NCBI RefSeq assembly: GCF_023502425.1
Contig: NZ_JAMFMA010000003.1
Coordinates: 62,001-126,000 of the forward strand
DNA length: 64,000 nt
DNA from: Flagellimonas spongiicola
Lineage (GTDB): Bacteria > Bacteroidota > Bacteroidia > Flavobacteriales > Flavobacteriaceae
Direction: 5' to 3'
The notes under the pieces are model-generated. The model ran no database searches. It worked only from the letters and a program-made list of their open reading frames with translations, and was not told the origin of the DNA. A program made the translations under genes and the position numbers. Shown one piece after another: positions 27,292-36,061 of this stretch; position 1 is the stretch's first letter, and each line of letters starts with the position of its first letter.

Positions 27292-27594
27292 ATGTCATTA
27301 GAAATACGAGAGAACAGAGGAATATTTGAAATTTTAGGCAAGGTAACCACTCCTCAAATTGGCGCGTTGAATTCATACTTTCAAGCGGTGCTAGAACGTG
27401 AGGATAGCATAGTGGTTAGCTTGGAAAGTGTCACTGACTTGGATGCATCTGCTGTTCGATTCTTTGAAAAGCTATATCAGGATTCCGCACGACAAAACAA
27501 AGTGGTTTCCTTAATAGGCAGGCAGAATAGCACCTTGATGGAGATTTTCAATACCACAAGAACCAATTATATTCTAAGTCCGGACCGTATTTAA
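27292..27594 (+). CDS. STAS-domain protein (anti-sigma-antagonist-like)
   Basis: The 100-residue protein has the STAS fold pattern, with LESVTDLDASAVRFFEKLY holding the position of the phosphorylatable Ser (Ser53) of SpoIIAA-like proteins. No matching anti-sigma kinase or phosphatase is present in the window. It lies between the phosphorelay and the polysaccharide genes and may belong to either. The partner is unknown. Confidence 0.8.
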   Translation: MSLEIRENRGIFEILGKVTTPQIGALNSYFQAVLEREDSIVVSLESVTDLDASAVRFFEKLYQDSARQNKVVSLIGRQNSTLMEIFNTTRTNYILSPDRI

Positions 27595-27612
27595 TCTCTA
27601 AAAGTTATTCAG

Positions 27613-28458
27613 ATGAAAGTAACCGACTATCAATCGTATTTTGGAGCTACACCTAAAAGTTTAAATGATGCGGATTTCAATCGATTGGTAACCTATTTTG
27701 ATTTATTGCGACAGGTTGAAAAACCGGTTGTTAGTCTTATCACCCCAATTTTTAGGGCAAAGGAAACATTGGTAGCCCATTTACTTTCACTTTCAAACTT
27801 AAAAACCATTATTCCTTACGAAGTCATTTTTGTAGAGAATAATGCCGACGAGGAAAGTCTTGCCATCTTAAATCAATTAGGGGCCAAGGTGGTGAGTGAG
27901 CCCCGTCAAGGCATAACACACGCAAGACAAAAAGGACTTGTTGAGGCTCGGGGTAAAATCTTATGTAGCATGGATCCTGATAGTATTTATGATCCGTATT
28001 ACATTGATAAAATGGCACTTCCATTTTTTATTGATAAGGACTTGGTATTATGTTACTCCATATCACAAAGCTATGAGGATAACTTTCAGCTATCCCCAAA
28101 AATGCGACTGAGAAACAAATTGAAATTGGTCTATTTTCGATGGAAGTTATCAGGTAAGTTTACAACGAAAATCAAGCATATCCGAGCCGTTGCCATGGCT
28201 ATTAGGAGAGATGCTCTTGAACCAATTGGTTACGAAACGGACCTAAAGGCGGTCTCCGGTTGTGATGACGGGATGCTGGCCATGCATCTTCATAACCTAG
28301 GTTCTTTCAAATACATACCAGTTGACGTTTATACGGCTTTGCCACCTAAACGGGAGCCAGGTAAACCATTCCCATTTTGCAACGAACGTTTTCTGAAATC
28401 CAATAACCAATTGGAGGATACTTTTAGAGAACTACAGATTTCCAATGTGGAGCATTGA
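27613..28458 (+). CDS. Family 2 glycosyltransferase
   Basis: The GT-A domain starts at about residue 37 (VVSLITPIFRAKETL), has the nucleotide-sugar segment EVIFVENNADEES and a DxD-like SMDPDSIYDP near residue 118. Length is 281 and there is no membrane segment. It starts 19 nt after the STAS gene and is separated by a structured 242-nt gap from the receiver gene that opens the exopolysaccharide locus. The sugar is unknown. Confidence 0.85.
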   Translation: MKVTDYQSYFGATPKSLNDADFNRLVTYFDLLRQVEKPVVSLITPIFRAKETLVAHLLSLSNLKTIIPYEVIFVENNADEESLAILNQLGAKVVSEPRQGITHARQKGLVEARGKILCSMDPDSIYDPYYIDKMALPFFIDKDLVLCYSISQSYEDNFQLSPKMRLRNKLKLVYFRWKLSGKFTTKIKHIRAVAMAIRRDALEPIGYETDLKAVSGCDDGMLAMHLHNLGSFKYIPVDVYTALPPKREPGKPFPFCNERFLKSNNQLEDTFRELQISNVEH

Positions 28459-28501
28459 ATTGCTTCTAATCTTATATTTCCTTTTGATTTAGGTTCTAGA
28501 A

Positions 28502-28578
28502 ATTCCCAATTAAAGTGGGTGGGAATACCGAACACCTAAAATCGATGTGCGCTACATCGATAAGGTATTAAATTACCT
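28502..28578 (+). other. Structured intergenic element (possible RNA leader or operator)
   Basis: Several perfect arms lie within 77 bases. ATTCCCA (28502-28508) pairs with TGGGAAT (28520-28526). AATACC (28524-28529) pairs with GGTATT (28564-28569) and encloses ATCGATGT (28541-28548) / ACATCGAT (28554-28561) around the loop GCGCT. AGGTA (28563-28567) can pair with TACCT (28574-28578). Three bases are shared between the first and second stems and also between the second and the last, so alternative folds are possible. It lies 122-199 nt before the receiver gene. It could be an RNA structure or a protein-binding palindrome. Confidence 0.5.
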
Positions 28579-28700
28579 GACCTCCCATAATACGTTGCTT
28601 ACAACATACTCCCTTGATTTGACAACATAGAATATATAAAAAGTAATAATAATCCTACTTTTCAATTGTGTTTAGTACTACAAATTAAAAAAATGTAATT

Positions 28701-29066
28701 ATGAAAATTCTAGTGGTTGACGACAAGCAGTCTTTGAGTGAATTGGTTTCACAATTCCTAGGACAATCTTACCAGGTTACTACCATGGAAGATGGCATGG
28801 CTGCCCTTACATGGATGCAAGAAGGAAATATTCCAGATTTGGTAATCACCGATTTGGAAATGCCCAATATGGACGGATTCGAATTGATCGAGAAAATCAA
28901 GGAAAGCGGATATTTTTCCAACATTCCAATTATCGTACTCAGCTGTAGAGACAGTAGTTCGGACCGTATCCAATGTTTGAAATTGGGCGCAGATGATTAT
29001 TTGGTAAAGCCATTTAATCCTGAAGAACTACTTATTCGAGTTGAAAAGTTATTGATTAGGGCATAG
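28701..29066 (+). CDS. Stand-alone receiver protein of the exopolysaccharide locus
   Basis: The 121-residue receiver has all key residues: acidic pair in LVVDDKQ, phospho-acceptor Asp51 in VITDLEMPNMDG, Ser in VLSCRD and Lys in YLVKPFNPEEL. It has no output domain. It ends 3 nt before a sugar transferase whose N terminus is a degenerate receiver, so a direct contact between the two is an attractive inference. Confidence 0.92.
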   Translation: MKILVVDDKQSLSELVSQFLGQSYQVTTMEDGMAALTWMQEGNIPDLVITDLEMPNMDGFELIEKIKESGYFSNIPIIVLSCRDSSSDRIQCLKLGADDYLVKPFNPEELLIRVEKLLIRA

Positions 29067-29069
29067 ACC

Positions 29070-30260
29070 ATGGAAGTAAAAGTGGATAAAAAAGTTTGCC
29101 TGCTATATGTAGGTATGGACAAAACGGTTGTGGACCAATTTAAGGCCCACATCGGTAATTTGGATTTTCATGAGGCAAAAAATGCCGTCTTGGCCATAAA
29201 ATGGTTAGAAGAAAACCCAAATGTCGATGCTATTTTGTGCGAAAAACAGATACCTGGACAAACAGGTATTGAATTTCATAAAACCTTAAGGGAAAAGTTT
29301 GCGGATAGTACCGCAATACCTTTCATTTTAGTGGCAAAATCAAGAGATAAAAACGATTTGTCCGAGGCTGTAAAAAATGGAATAGATGATTTTTATGTCC
29401 AACCATTATCCACAGGGAGAATTCTAGATCGGGTTCAATTCCTAAAAGAATTAAAAGCAAACCTGAAAAAGGAAAAGATCGCAGCTCCAAAAGGGGATCT
29501 AGTAGAGTATAAAATTGGCTTTTGGAAACGCTCTTTTGATATCCTAGTGGCCAGCTCGGCATTGCTATTTGCATCTCCTTTTCTATTGCTTTTCATAGCA
29601 GCAATTCGATTGGAATCCAAAGGAAAAGTTTATTACATCTCCAAAAGAGTGGGTACTGGTTACAAGATTTTTGACTTTTACAAGTTGAGATCCATGTATC
29701 CAGATGCGGACAAGCGCTTGAAAGAATTCCAGCATTTAAACCAATACATCCACGATGATGTGGAAGAACAGCAAGTAGCACGCCCTACAACTGAAACTTC
29801 TGGAGGTACAGTTCTGATTGGTGATGATACCGAGGTTGATGAAATTCAGCACAATAACAAGCGAAAAGAAAGTGCTGAAAGTGCTTTTGTAAAATTTGAG
29901 AATGATCCAAGAATTACAAAAGTGGGACACATTATCAGAAAGTTGAGTATTGATGAATTACCACAGTTGATCAATGTTTTAAAAGGGGATATGTCCATTG
30001 TGGGGAACCGGCCCTTGCCGCTTTATGAAGCGGAAATGCTAACAACAGATGAGTGGACCGATCGTTTCAATGGGCCTGCGGGTATTACCGGACTGTGGCA
30101 GGTTGAAGCCCGAGGAAGAACAGCAAAGATGTCACCAGAGGAACGTAAATCCTTGGATATAAAATACGTGAAATATGCAAACAGCAAATATGCTTTTTTG
30201 ATTGATATGTGGATTGTACTCCGAACCTTTAAAGCTGTTTTTCAAAAGGAGAATGTATAG
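29070..30260 (+). CDS. Priming sugar transferase with an N-terminal pseudo-receiver
   Basis: This membrane enzyme should transfer a sugar-1-phosphate to undecaprenyl phosphate and so start the repeat unit. Residues 1-130 look like a receiver domain but lack its chemistry: the phospho-acceptor position is Glu58 (CEKQIPG), the N-terminal acidic pair is missing, and the conserved Lys is Gln (YVQPLS). One membrane segment follows at about 155-178. The catalytic domain has FDFYKLRSM, LSIDELPQLINVLKGDMSI, GNRPLP and GITGLWQVEARGR, with a roughly 60-residue variable insert (near residues 220-275). It is co-transcribed with the intact receiver upstream. Confidence 0.9.
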   Translation: MEVKVDKKVCLLYVGMDKTVVDQFKAHIGNLDFHEAKNAVLAIKWLEENPNVDAILCEKQIPGQTGIEFHKTLREKFADSTAIPFILVAKSRDKNDLSEAVKNGIDDFYVQPLSTGRILDRVQFLKELKANLKKEKIAAPKGDLVEYKIGFWKRSFDILVASSALLFASPFLLLFIAAIRLESKGKVYYISKRVGTGYKIFDFYKLRSMYPDADKRLKEFQHLNQYIHDDVEEQQVARPTTETSGGTVLIGDDTEVDEIQHNNKRKESAESAFVKFENDPRITKVGHIIRKLSIDELPQLINVLKGDMSIVGNRPLPLYEAEMLTTDEWTDRFNGPAGITGLWQVEARGRTAKMSPEERKSLDIKYVKYANSKYAFLIDMWIVLRTFKAVFQKENV

Positions 30261-30262
30261 CA

Positions 30263-31003
30263 ATGAAAAAAACGAACCTAATATTCTTAGTGCTGGCCTT
30301 GCTATGCAGTATATCCTATGGACAATCTATAAATGATTTTATCGAAAAAAGTCTTGAGGAAAATGATATATCCAAAAAATTACCACCAATAGATACTTTG
30401 GTGGCAATGGCAAAAGCGTATTCGCCATTTATTAAGGTCACCATATCTGAACAACAATATCGGGATGGCGTGGTGTCATCAGAGCAGCGCGCTTGGTTGG
30501 AGTATATCAATTTCGAAGCCGGTTATAACTATGGTATTTTCGACAACCTAAGTAATTCCCAAATAGCTGGCGACCCTCAGAGCCAACAATTGTTTTCCAG
30601 TGAACAGAGTAGATACAGCGTGGGCGTGTCATTAAGGTTACCATTAGCTGCCATAGTCAATCGAAGGGCCAAAATATTAAGTGCAAAGGGAGAGGCGGAA
30701 AAAGCACGCTTTGAAACACAAGTAGCTGAAGTGGAACTTGAACAAAAAGTAGTTGATCTCTATAATGAACTGCTTAAATCACATCGCCTGTTTTTTATTT
30801 CAGGATCCATTGTAGATAATTTCCGAGTACAATCTATACGGGCTGAAAAAGACTTTGCCAATGGGGTAATTAACATTGCTGAGTATACCCGATTGCAACA
30901 AATGATGAACCAAGCGACCATGGGGTTTGAACTCCAACGGTCAGATTTTATTTCTTCGGTAATGGCATTGGAAAACATTATTGGAGCAGAACTGAATATT
31001 TAA
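30263..31003 (+). CDS. Half-length TolC-like outer membrane protein
   Basis: A signal peptide (ending LCSISYGQ) is followed by about 220 residues with the helix-strand-helix pattern of one outer membrane efflux repeat, including the strand EQSRYSVGVSLRLPLAA and long helices. Full TolC proteins have two repeats and about 450 residues, so this is half-size and would need to oligomerise differently. It lies 2 nt after the sugar transferase and 1 nt before the Wzz/Wzc-like gene, where a Wza-type export protein would normally be expected. Confidence 0.72.
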   Translation: MKKTNLIFLVLALLCSISYGQSINDFIEKSLEENDISKKLPPIDTLVAMAKAYSPFIKVTISEQQYRDGVVSSEQRAWLEYINFEAGYNYGIFDNLSNSQIAGDPQSQQLFSSEQSRYSVGVSLRLPLAAIVNRRAKILSAKGEAEKARFETQVAEVELEQKVVDLYNELLKSHRLFFISGSIVDNFRVQSIRAEKDFANGVINIAEYTRLQQMMNQATMGFELQRSDFISSVMALENIIGAELNI

Positions 31004-31004
31004 T

Positions 31005-33236
31005 ATGAAGTTTAATCTTCTCTTTTTTGTACGTCTTCTAGTTAGGCATATGGGCCTCTTGGTCGCTATGCCCATTATTTTGGGTTCCCTAGTGTTTTAT
31101 ATGACGCGGGATGAGCCAAAAGTCTATAACTCCAAAGCTAGGGTGTATACCGGTATAGCAACAGGTTCCAATATTGAATTGGAGAATACTAAAATTGATT
31201 TTAGGGCTACCAATACTGCATATGACAACCTTTTGAACCTTATAAAGGCACGTACCACTATTGAAATTGTAGGCCTTAAATTATTCGCCCAACATATGGC
31301 GTTGGACAGTGCCGACATTAAAATCATCTCCCATGCCAAGTTCTTGAAATTAATGGAGGATGTACCTGAAGAAGTGAAAGAATTGGTGGTAAAAGGAGAT
31401 ACGGAGAAGACCTATGAGAATTTTGTTCAACTAAAAGAAGCCAACCATACCAACTACATCTATAAATTGATAAATCTGGACCATCCGGATTATAGCATTG
31501 AAAAGATTTTGGGTCGAATAGGTTTACGAAGAATATCCAACAGTGATTTTGTGGATATTGATTTTGAGTCCGAGGATCCAGCCATTTGCCAAAACACCTT
31601 GTTGATACTTTGTGAAACCTTTGTGCAACTTAATGCGGACATCAAAGTAAATCAATCTGATGCTGTTGTAAAATACTTCCAAGGACAGTTGAACAAGTCA
31701 ACGGATCATTTGCATGATGCGGAAGATGAATTGTTGGATTTCAATCGAACGAACAACATTATCAACTATTACGAACAAACAAAACACATTGCTGCTGAAA
31801 AAGAGGAATTTGAAATCAAATTCTTCGAAGTGCAGCGAAAATTCCATGCATCAAGAGCGGTACTAAGTGTTTTGGAATCCAAATTGGAAACCCATGACCG
31901 AAAACGAATTTCCAGTCAAAGCATTATGGAAATCCGAAAAGAGCTATCTACCCTGAACTTTGAGGTGTCCATGATGACCCTGGGAATGGAAAAGGATTCT
32001 GTGCAACGACAAAAAGATGCTGTGGAGGTCACCAAAAAAATGACGAGGATAGAAGAGCTGGAAGGCAAACTTACAGCTCATATCGATACGCTTTACACCA
32101 CGGATTATAGCACAAGAAGTGTGGCATCTACCAGTGTTTTGGCGGATTGGTTACAAAATACGATTGAATACGAAGGGTACAATGCCCAATTGAAGGTGAT
32201 GGAGGAAAAACGTAAAGAATTTGAAAAGTTGTACCAAGAATTTTCACCACTAGGAGCTACAATGAAGCGTTTGGAACGTAAAATTGATATCGCGGAACGT
32301 GAATATTTAAGCCTCTTACATAGTTTGGGACTTGCAAAATTGCGTCAACAAAATGTGGAACTGAAATCCAATATTAAACTTACCGAAGTTCCTTTTTACC
32401 CTATTAGTCCTAAGCCAAGTAAGCGTATGTTGCTTGTGATTGTTGCTGGCATAGTTGGCTTCGTGTTAGTTGCTGCATCCATATTGGTCTTGGAACTATT
32501 GGACGGTAACATCAATACTGCAAATAGGGCAGAAGACAAGATAGAATTAAAGGTGTCCTCGATTTTCCCTGTTATCAGCGCAAAGAATAAGAAAATAGAC
32601 TACGCCTATTTGCAGAATAAAGCGGTAAATGCCATTTCCAGAAATGTAATACTTAATCAATTCAAAAAAGAGAAAGAAAATACACCGGTGGTAAATATGC
32701 TGTTTTCCACTCAAGAAAATGAAGGTAAAACCTTTATCTGTAAACATTTGATATCCAAACTTTGTGAGTTGGATTATAATATTTTACATGTCACATATGA
32801 TGATGAGGACATAGGGATATCTGGGGATTTTTATAGCAAAATTATTTATGAAATAAGCGATAAACTTTATAAGATCTCCAATGTTCAAGAATTTGATCAA
32901 AATGCTGAGATTTCGGAATTCAATGACTTTGATTTTGTGATTTTGGAAATACCAAGCATTATCAAAAACCCATTTCCAGTTAAGCTAGCCTCTACCATGG
33001 ATTACACATTTTTGGTCACTAGGGCAAATAGAGCTTGGGGAGAAGCAGATAAAAACGCCCTGGAATTGTTCAATGAAGCAACTACCGGTCCAGAACCTAC
33101 TATCATTCTAAATGGAGTGAAAGTCCTGGAAATGGAAACCGTTGTTGGAGATCTTCCAAAAAAACGATCCTTGATCCGAAGCTGGATCAAAAAGGTGGTT
33201 CAGTTTAGATTTTTCACCAAGAAAACCGTGGCATAA
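31005..33236 (+). CDS. Wzz/Wzc-like chain-length protein with an eroded kinase domain
   Basis: The 743-residue inner membrane protein has a Wzz domain at the N terminus, a long periplasmic coiled-coil region (about 220-450), a second membrane segment near residues 478-500 with the Pro-rich PFYPISPKPSKR before it, and a cytoplasmic tyrosine-autokinase-like domain. That domain keeps only part of Walker A (STQENEGKTF), the Walker B Asp is replaced in DFVILEIPSI, and there is no C-terminal Tyr cluster. It probably controls polymer length or export without autokinase activity. It overlaps the flippase gene by 1 nt. Confidence 0.85.
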   Translation: MKFNLLFFVRLLVRHMGLLVAMPIILGSLVFYMTRDEPKVYNSKARVYTGIATGSNIELENTKIDFRATNTAYDNLLNLIKARTTIEIVGLKLFAQHMALDSADIKIISHAKFLKLMEDVPEEVKELVVKGDTEKTYENFVQLKEANHTNYIYKLINLDHPDYSIEKILGRIGLRRISNSDFVDIDFESEDPAICQNTLLILCETFVQLNADIKVNQSDAVVKYFQGQLNKSTDHLHDAEDELLDFNRTNNIINYYEQTKHIAAEKEEFEIKFFEVQRKFHASRAVLSVLESKLETHDRKRISSQSIMEIRKELSTLNFEVSMMTLGMEKDSVQRQKDAVEVTKKMTRIEELEGKLTAHIDTLYTTDYSTRSVASTSVLADWLQNTIEYEGYNAQLKVMEEKRKEFEKLYQEFSPLGATMKRLERKIDIAEREYLSLLHSLGLAKLRQQNVELKSNIKLTEVPFYPISPKPSKRMLLVIVAGIVGFVLVAASILVLELLDGNINTANRAEDKIELKVSSIFPVISAKNKKIDYAYLQNKAVNAISRNVILNQFKKEKENTPVVNMLFSTQENEGKTFICKHLISKLCELDYNILHVTYDDEDIGISGDFYSKIIYEISDKLYKISNVQEFDQNAEISEFNDFDFVILEIPSIIKNPFPVKLASTMDYTFLVTRANRAWGEADKNALELFNEATTGPEPTIILNGVKVLEMETVVGDLPKKRSLIRSWIKKVVQFRFFTKKTVA

Positions 33237-34579
33237 TGTTGGGTAAGCTGAAAAACATAGGTAAGGAAAAAAACCTCTCCTCTTTAATGGCCAATGTAAG
33301 TGTGGCATTTATGGGGTTGGTCAGCTTTATGCTTTTGACACGCCAGCTGAATAAAGAACTCTTTGGGGAATGGGTACTTTTCATCACCTTGGCAACCTTT
33401 GTGGATTTACTTCGTTTTGGTTTGACCAGAACATCTGCCGTACGTTTACTATCAGGCGCCGATAGCAATGCTCAAAGGACCATATTGGGTGCTACCTTTC
33501 GTATCAATTTAATAGTACTTGCCATTTTGACCTTGATCTGTTGGTCACTTTTTGGTATCATCAATTTTTTATCAATTGAAATCAATAACGGGTATACACT
33601 TTTCTTAAAATTCTATCCTTTTCTAGCGCTTTCAAATCTTAGCTGGAATAATGCCATGTCCCTGTTTCAAGCAGAACAGAACTTCAGGAGAATGATGGTG
33701 GTCCGGATTGCGAATGTTGGACTTTTCTGTCTTTTTCTTCTGTTAAACCAATGGTGGTTGCAGCTGGGCCTGATTGAAATTATTTGGGTCAATATTGCTG
33801 TTAACGCTGTGTCAGGAGTATGGTGCTCTCTAAGAAATTGGGATGGGTTGGTATTCTTGAAACATGCCAAAAGAAAGGTAGAAAAAGAGCTTATCAATTT
33901 CGGAAAATACTCCATGGGTACCTTGATTAGTTCTAGCTTGCTGAAAAGCTCAGATACTTTCATTATTGGTATGAGTCCGTTTTTGGGCTCCGTCGGAATT
34001 GCGATGTACGCAATTCCATTGAAATTGACCGATCTTCTGGGTATTCCACTGCATAGTTTCGCAATGACAGCTTACCCAAGAATGTCCAAAAAAGCATTGG
34101 AAGGTGACTTGTTCGGTACTAAAAAGATATTTTATGCCTATGTCGGCATCATTACCCTTCTGTTTTTCCCAGTAGCATTGGGAAGTTTTGTTTTTGCAGA
34201 GGAGTTGGTTTTGTTTTTAGGTGGGAATGAATACTTGGATTCTTTGCCTTTGTTAACCTTAATATTCAGGGTGTTTACGGTATATATTATGCTACTTCCA
34301 CTAGATCGTTTTACGGGTGTCTTATTGGATAGTATAAACAAGCCAAAACTGAATCTTTACAAGGTATTGGCCATGACAACGGCAAATATTGTTTTGAACG
34401 TATTGGCCGTTTTTGTATTTAAGAGTTTAATTGCTGTAGCCATAGGAACAGTGGTGTTTACCTTACTTGGAATATTCCTCGGGTTCTTTTATCTGAAAAA
34501 GGAGGTTCAAATCCAAAGTCGACAGATTGTTTCCGAAAGTGTTTCCTTCATTAGAAACCTTAAAACCCATCTGAGCTAA
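33236..34579 (+). CDS. Polysaccharide flippase (Wzx-like)
   Basis: The 447-residue protein has about 12-14 membrane segments and the pattern of the polysaccharide-transport branch of the MOP superfamily (FMLLTRQLNKELFGEWVLF near residue 25; KSSDTFIIGMSPFLGSVGIA near 240). It should move lipid-linked repeat units across the inner membrane. It overlaps both neighbours by 1 nt. Confidence 0.88.
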   Translation: MLGKLKNIGKEKNLSSLMANVSVAFMGLVSFMLLTRQLNKELFGEWVLFITLATFVDLLRFGLTRTSAVRLLSGADSNAQRTILGATFRINLIVLAILTLICWSLFGIINFLSIEINNGYTLFLKFYPFLALSNLSWNNAMSLFQAEQNFRRMMVVRIANVGLFCLFLLLNQWWLQLGLIEIIWVNIAVNAVSGVWCSLRNWDGLVFLKHAKRKVEKELINFGKYSMGTLISSSLLKSSDTFIIGMSPFLGSVGIAMYAIPLKLTDLLGIPLHSFAMTAYPRMSKKALEGDLFGTKKIFYAYVGIITLLFFPVALGSFVFAEELVLFLGGNEYLDSLPLLTLIFRVFTVYIMLLPLDRFTGVLLDSINKPKLNLYKVLAMTTANIVLNVLAVFVFKSLIAVAIGTVVFTLLGIFLGFFYLKKEVQIQSRQIVSESVSFIRNLKTHLS

Positions 34580-36051
34580 TGAATCCCTTTGAATCTACAC
34601 ATGGTGCGGATTATTTGAGGAAACCATTACCTATTTTGGTGTTGTTGAGCATTGTATTCACAACAGCTCATTTAACTGCAACGAGGGGCTTGGTAGCAGG
34701 TATTGGCATCATGATATTGCCCTTTGCGATTTTGTATATGGGTGCCTTATTTGTGAAACCTAGAATTGGAATCATTACGATATTGATATTCAACTTCTTT
34801 GTTTTGGGAATAGGAAGATATATTCCTATGACATGGGGATTGCTCATGGATGGATTGATGGTATTGATGTATCTGGCTTTGTTCTTTAAAGCCTTTCGAA
34901 TTAAAGTTCCCTGGGAACGTGCCAATTCACAATTGACACTATTGGTTACAATTTGGTTCGGTTATGCTGTGTTGCAGATTGTAAATCCGGAAGCTGTTAG
35001 TGTGGCGGCATGGTTTTATGCAATGCGTGGTTTAGCATTATATCAATGGTTATTTGTGCCCCTGGCTTTTATACTATTCAACAAAGAAAAAGACTTACAT
35101 ATTTTCTTTGTCATATGGGGGTTGCTATCCGTTTTGGCGACAATGAAAGGTATGCAGCAACTGATTTTTGGTGTTGACTCCTATGAACAGGCCTGGTTGG
35201 ATGCGGGGGGGGATGTAACACACATTTTATTTGGAAAACTTCGAATTTTTTCCTTCTATTCAGATGCTGGACAGTTTGGAGCTTCGCAGGGACATACCGG
35301 GGTCGTATTTGGGGTATTGGCGCTGTTTGCCAAAAATCGAAAATTTCAAATTTTTTGTGGCATAGTAGCGATGGCCGGTTTACTAGGCATGATGATATCT
35401 GGGACTCGGGGCGCAATTGCAGTACCAGCTATGGGCGGTGTTATGTTTATTTTAGTTAGAAAGCATATCCCAAGTATCATTCTTGGAGTAGTTGCGGGGA
35501 TAGGAATTTTTGTCTTTTTTAAGTACACCACCATTGGAAATGATAATGATCAGATACGAAGAATGCGAACTGCATTTGATCCCAATGATGCTTCATTGGA
35601 AATGCGACGTATAAATCAAGCAAAACTCAAAGGATATTTGGCCACAAGACCATTAGGCGGTGGAATAGGATCTACTGGAAACTGGGGAAAGCGATTTTCA
35701 CCCAATACCTTTTTGGCCAATACAGCAACGGACAGTTGGTTTGTTGCAGTTTGGGCAGATACGGGCATTGTTGGACTATATCTACACTTATTCATTCTCT
35801 TTTTTGTCCTTATAACCGGGGCATACAATTGTATGTTCAAAATAAGGGACGATTGGTTGAAAGGACGTATTACCGCTTTGGTTTGTGGGATGGCCGGAAT
35901 AATGTTGGCCTCTTATGGGAATGGGGTTTTCGGACAATTCCCTACATGTATTTTGATGTATACCGGAATGGTGTTCATTTTCATTGCACCCAAACTAGAT
36001 AAAAAGATTATGGCTGAAAAAGAAGCCCAAATGGAATTACAAGCGACATAA
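34579..36051 (+). CDS. O-antigen ligase / Wzy-type polymerase
   Basis: The 490-residue protein has about 11-12 membrane segments with the O-antigen ligase-type loop (about residues 340-395, containing RPLGGGIGSTGNWGK). Polymerases and ligases share this family; the position between flippase and glycosyltransferase in an exopolysaccharide locus favours a polymerase. It overlaps the flippase gene by 1 nt. Confidence 0.82.
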   Translation: MNPFESTHGADYLRKPLPILVLLSIVFTTAHLTATRGLVAGIGIMILPFAILYMGALFVKPRIGIITILIFNFFVLGIGRYIPMTWGLLMDGLMVLMYLALFFKAFRIKVPWERANSQLTLLVTIWFGYAVLQIVNPEAVSVAAWFYAMRGLALYQWLFVPLAFILFNKEKDLHIFFVIWGLLSVLATMKGMQQLIFGVDSYEQAWLDAGGDVTHILFGKLRIFSFYSDAGQFGASQGHTGVVFGVLALFAKNRKFQIFCGIVAMAGLLGMMISGTRGAIAVPAMGGVMFILVRKHIPSIILGVVAGIGIFVFFKYTTIGNDNDQIRRMRTAFDPNDASLEMRRINQAKLKGYLATRPLGGGIGSTGNWGKRFSPNTFLANTATDSWFVAVWADTGIVGLYLHLFILFFVLITGAYNCMFKIRDDWLKGRITALVCGMAGIMLASYGNGVFGQFPTCILMYTGMVFIFIAPKLDKKIMAEKEAQMELQAT

Positions 36052-36061
36052 ACTATAAAAT

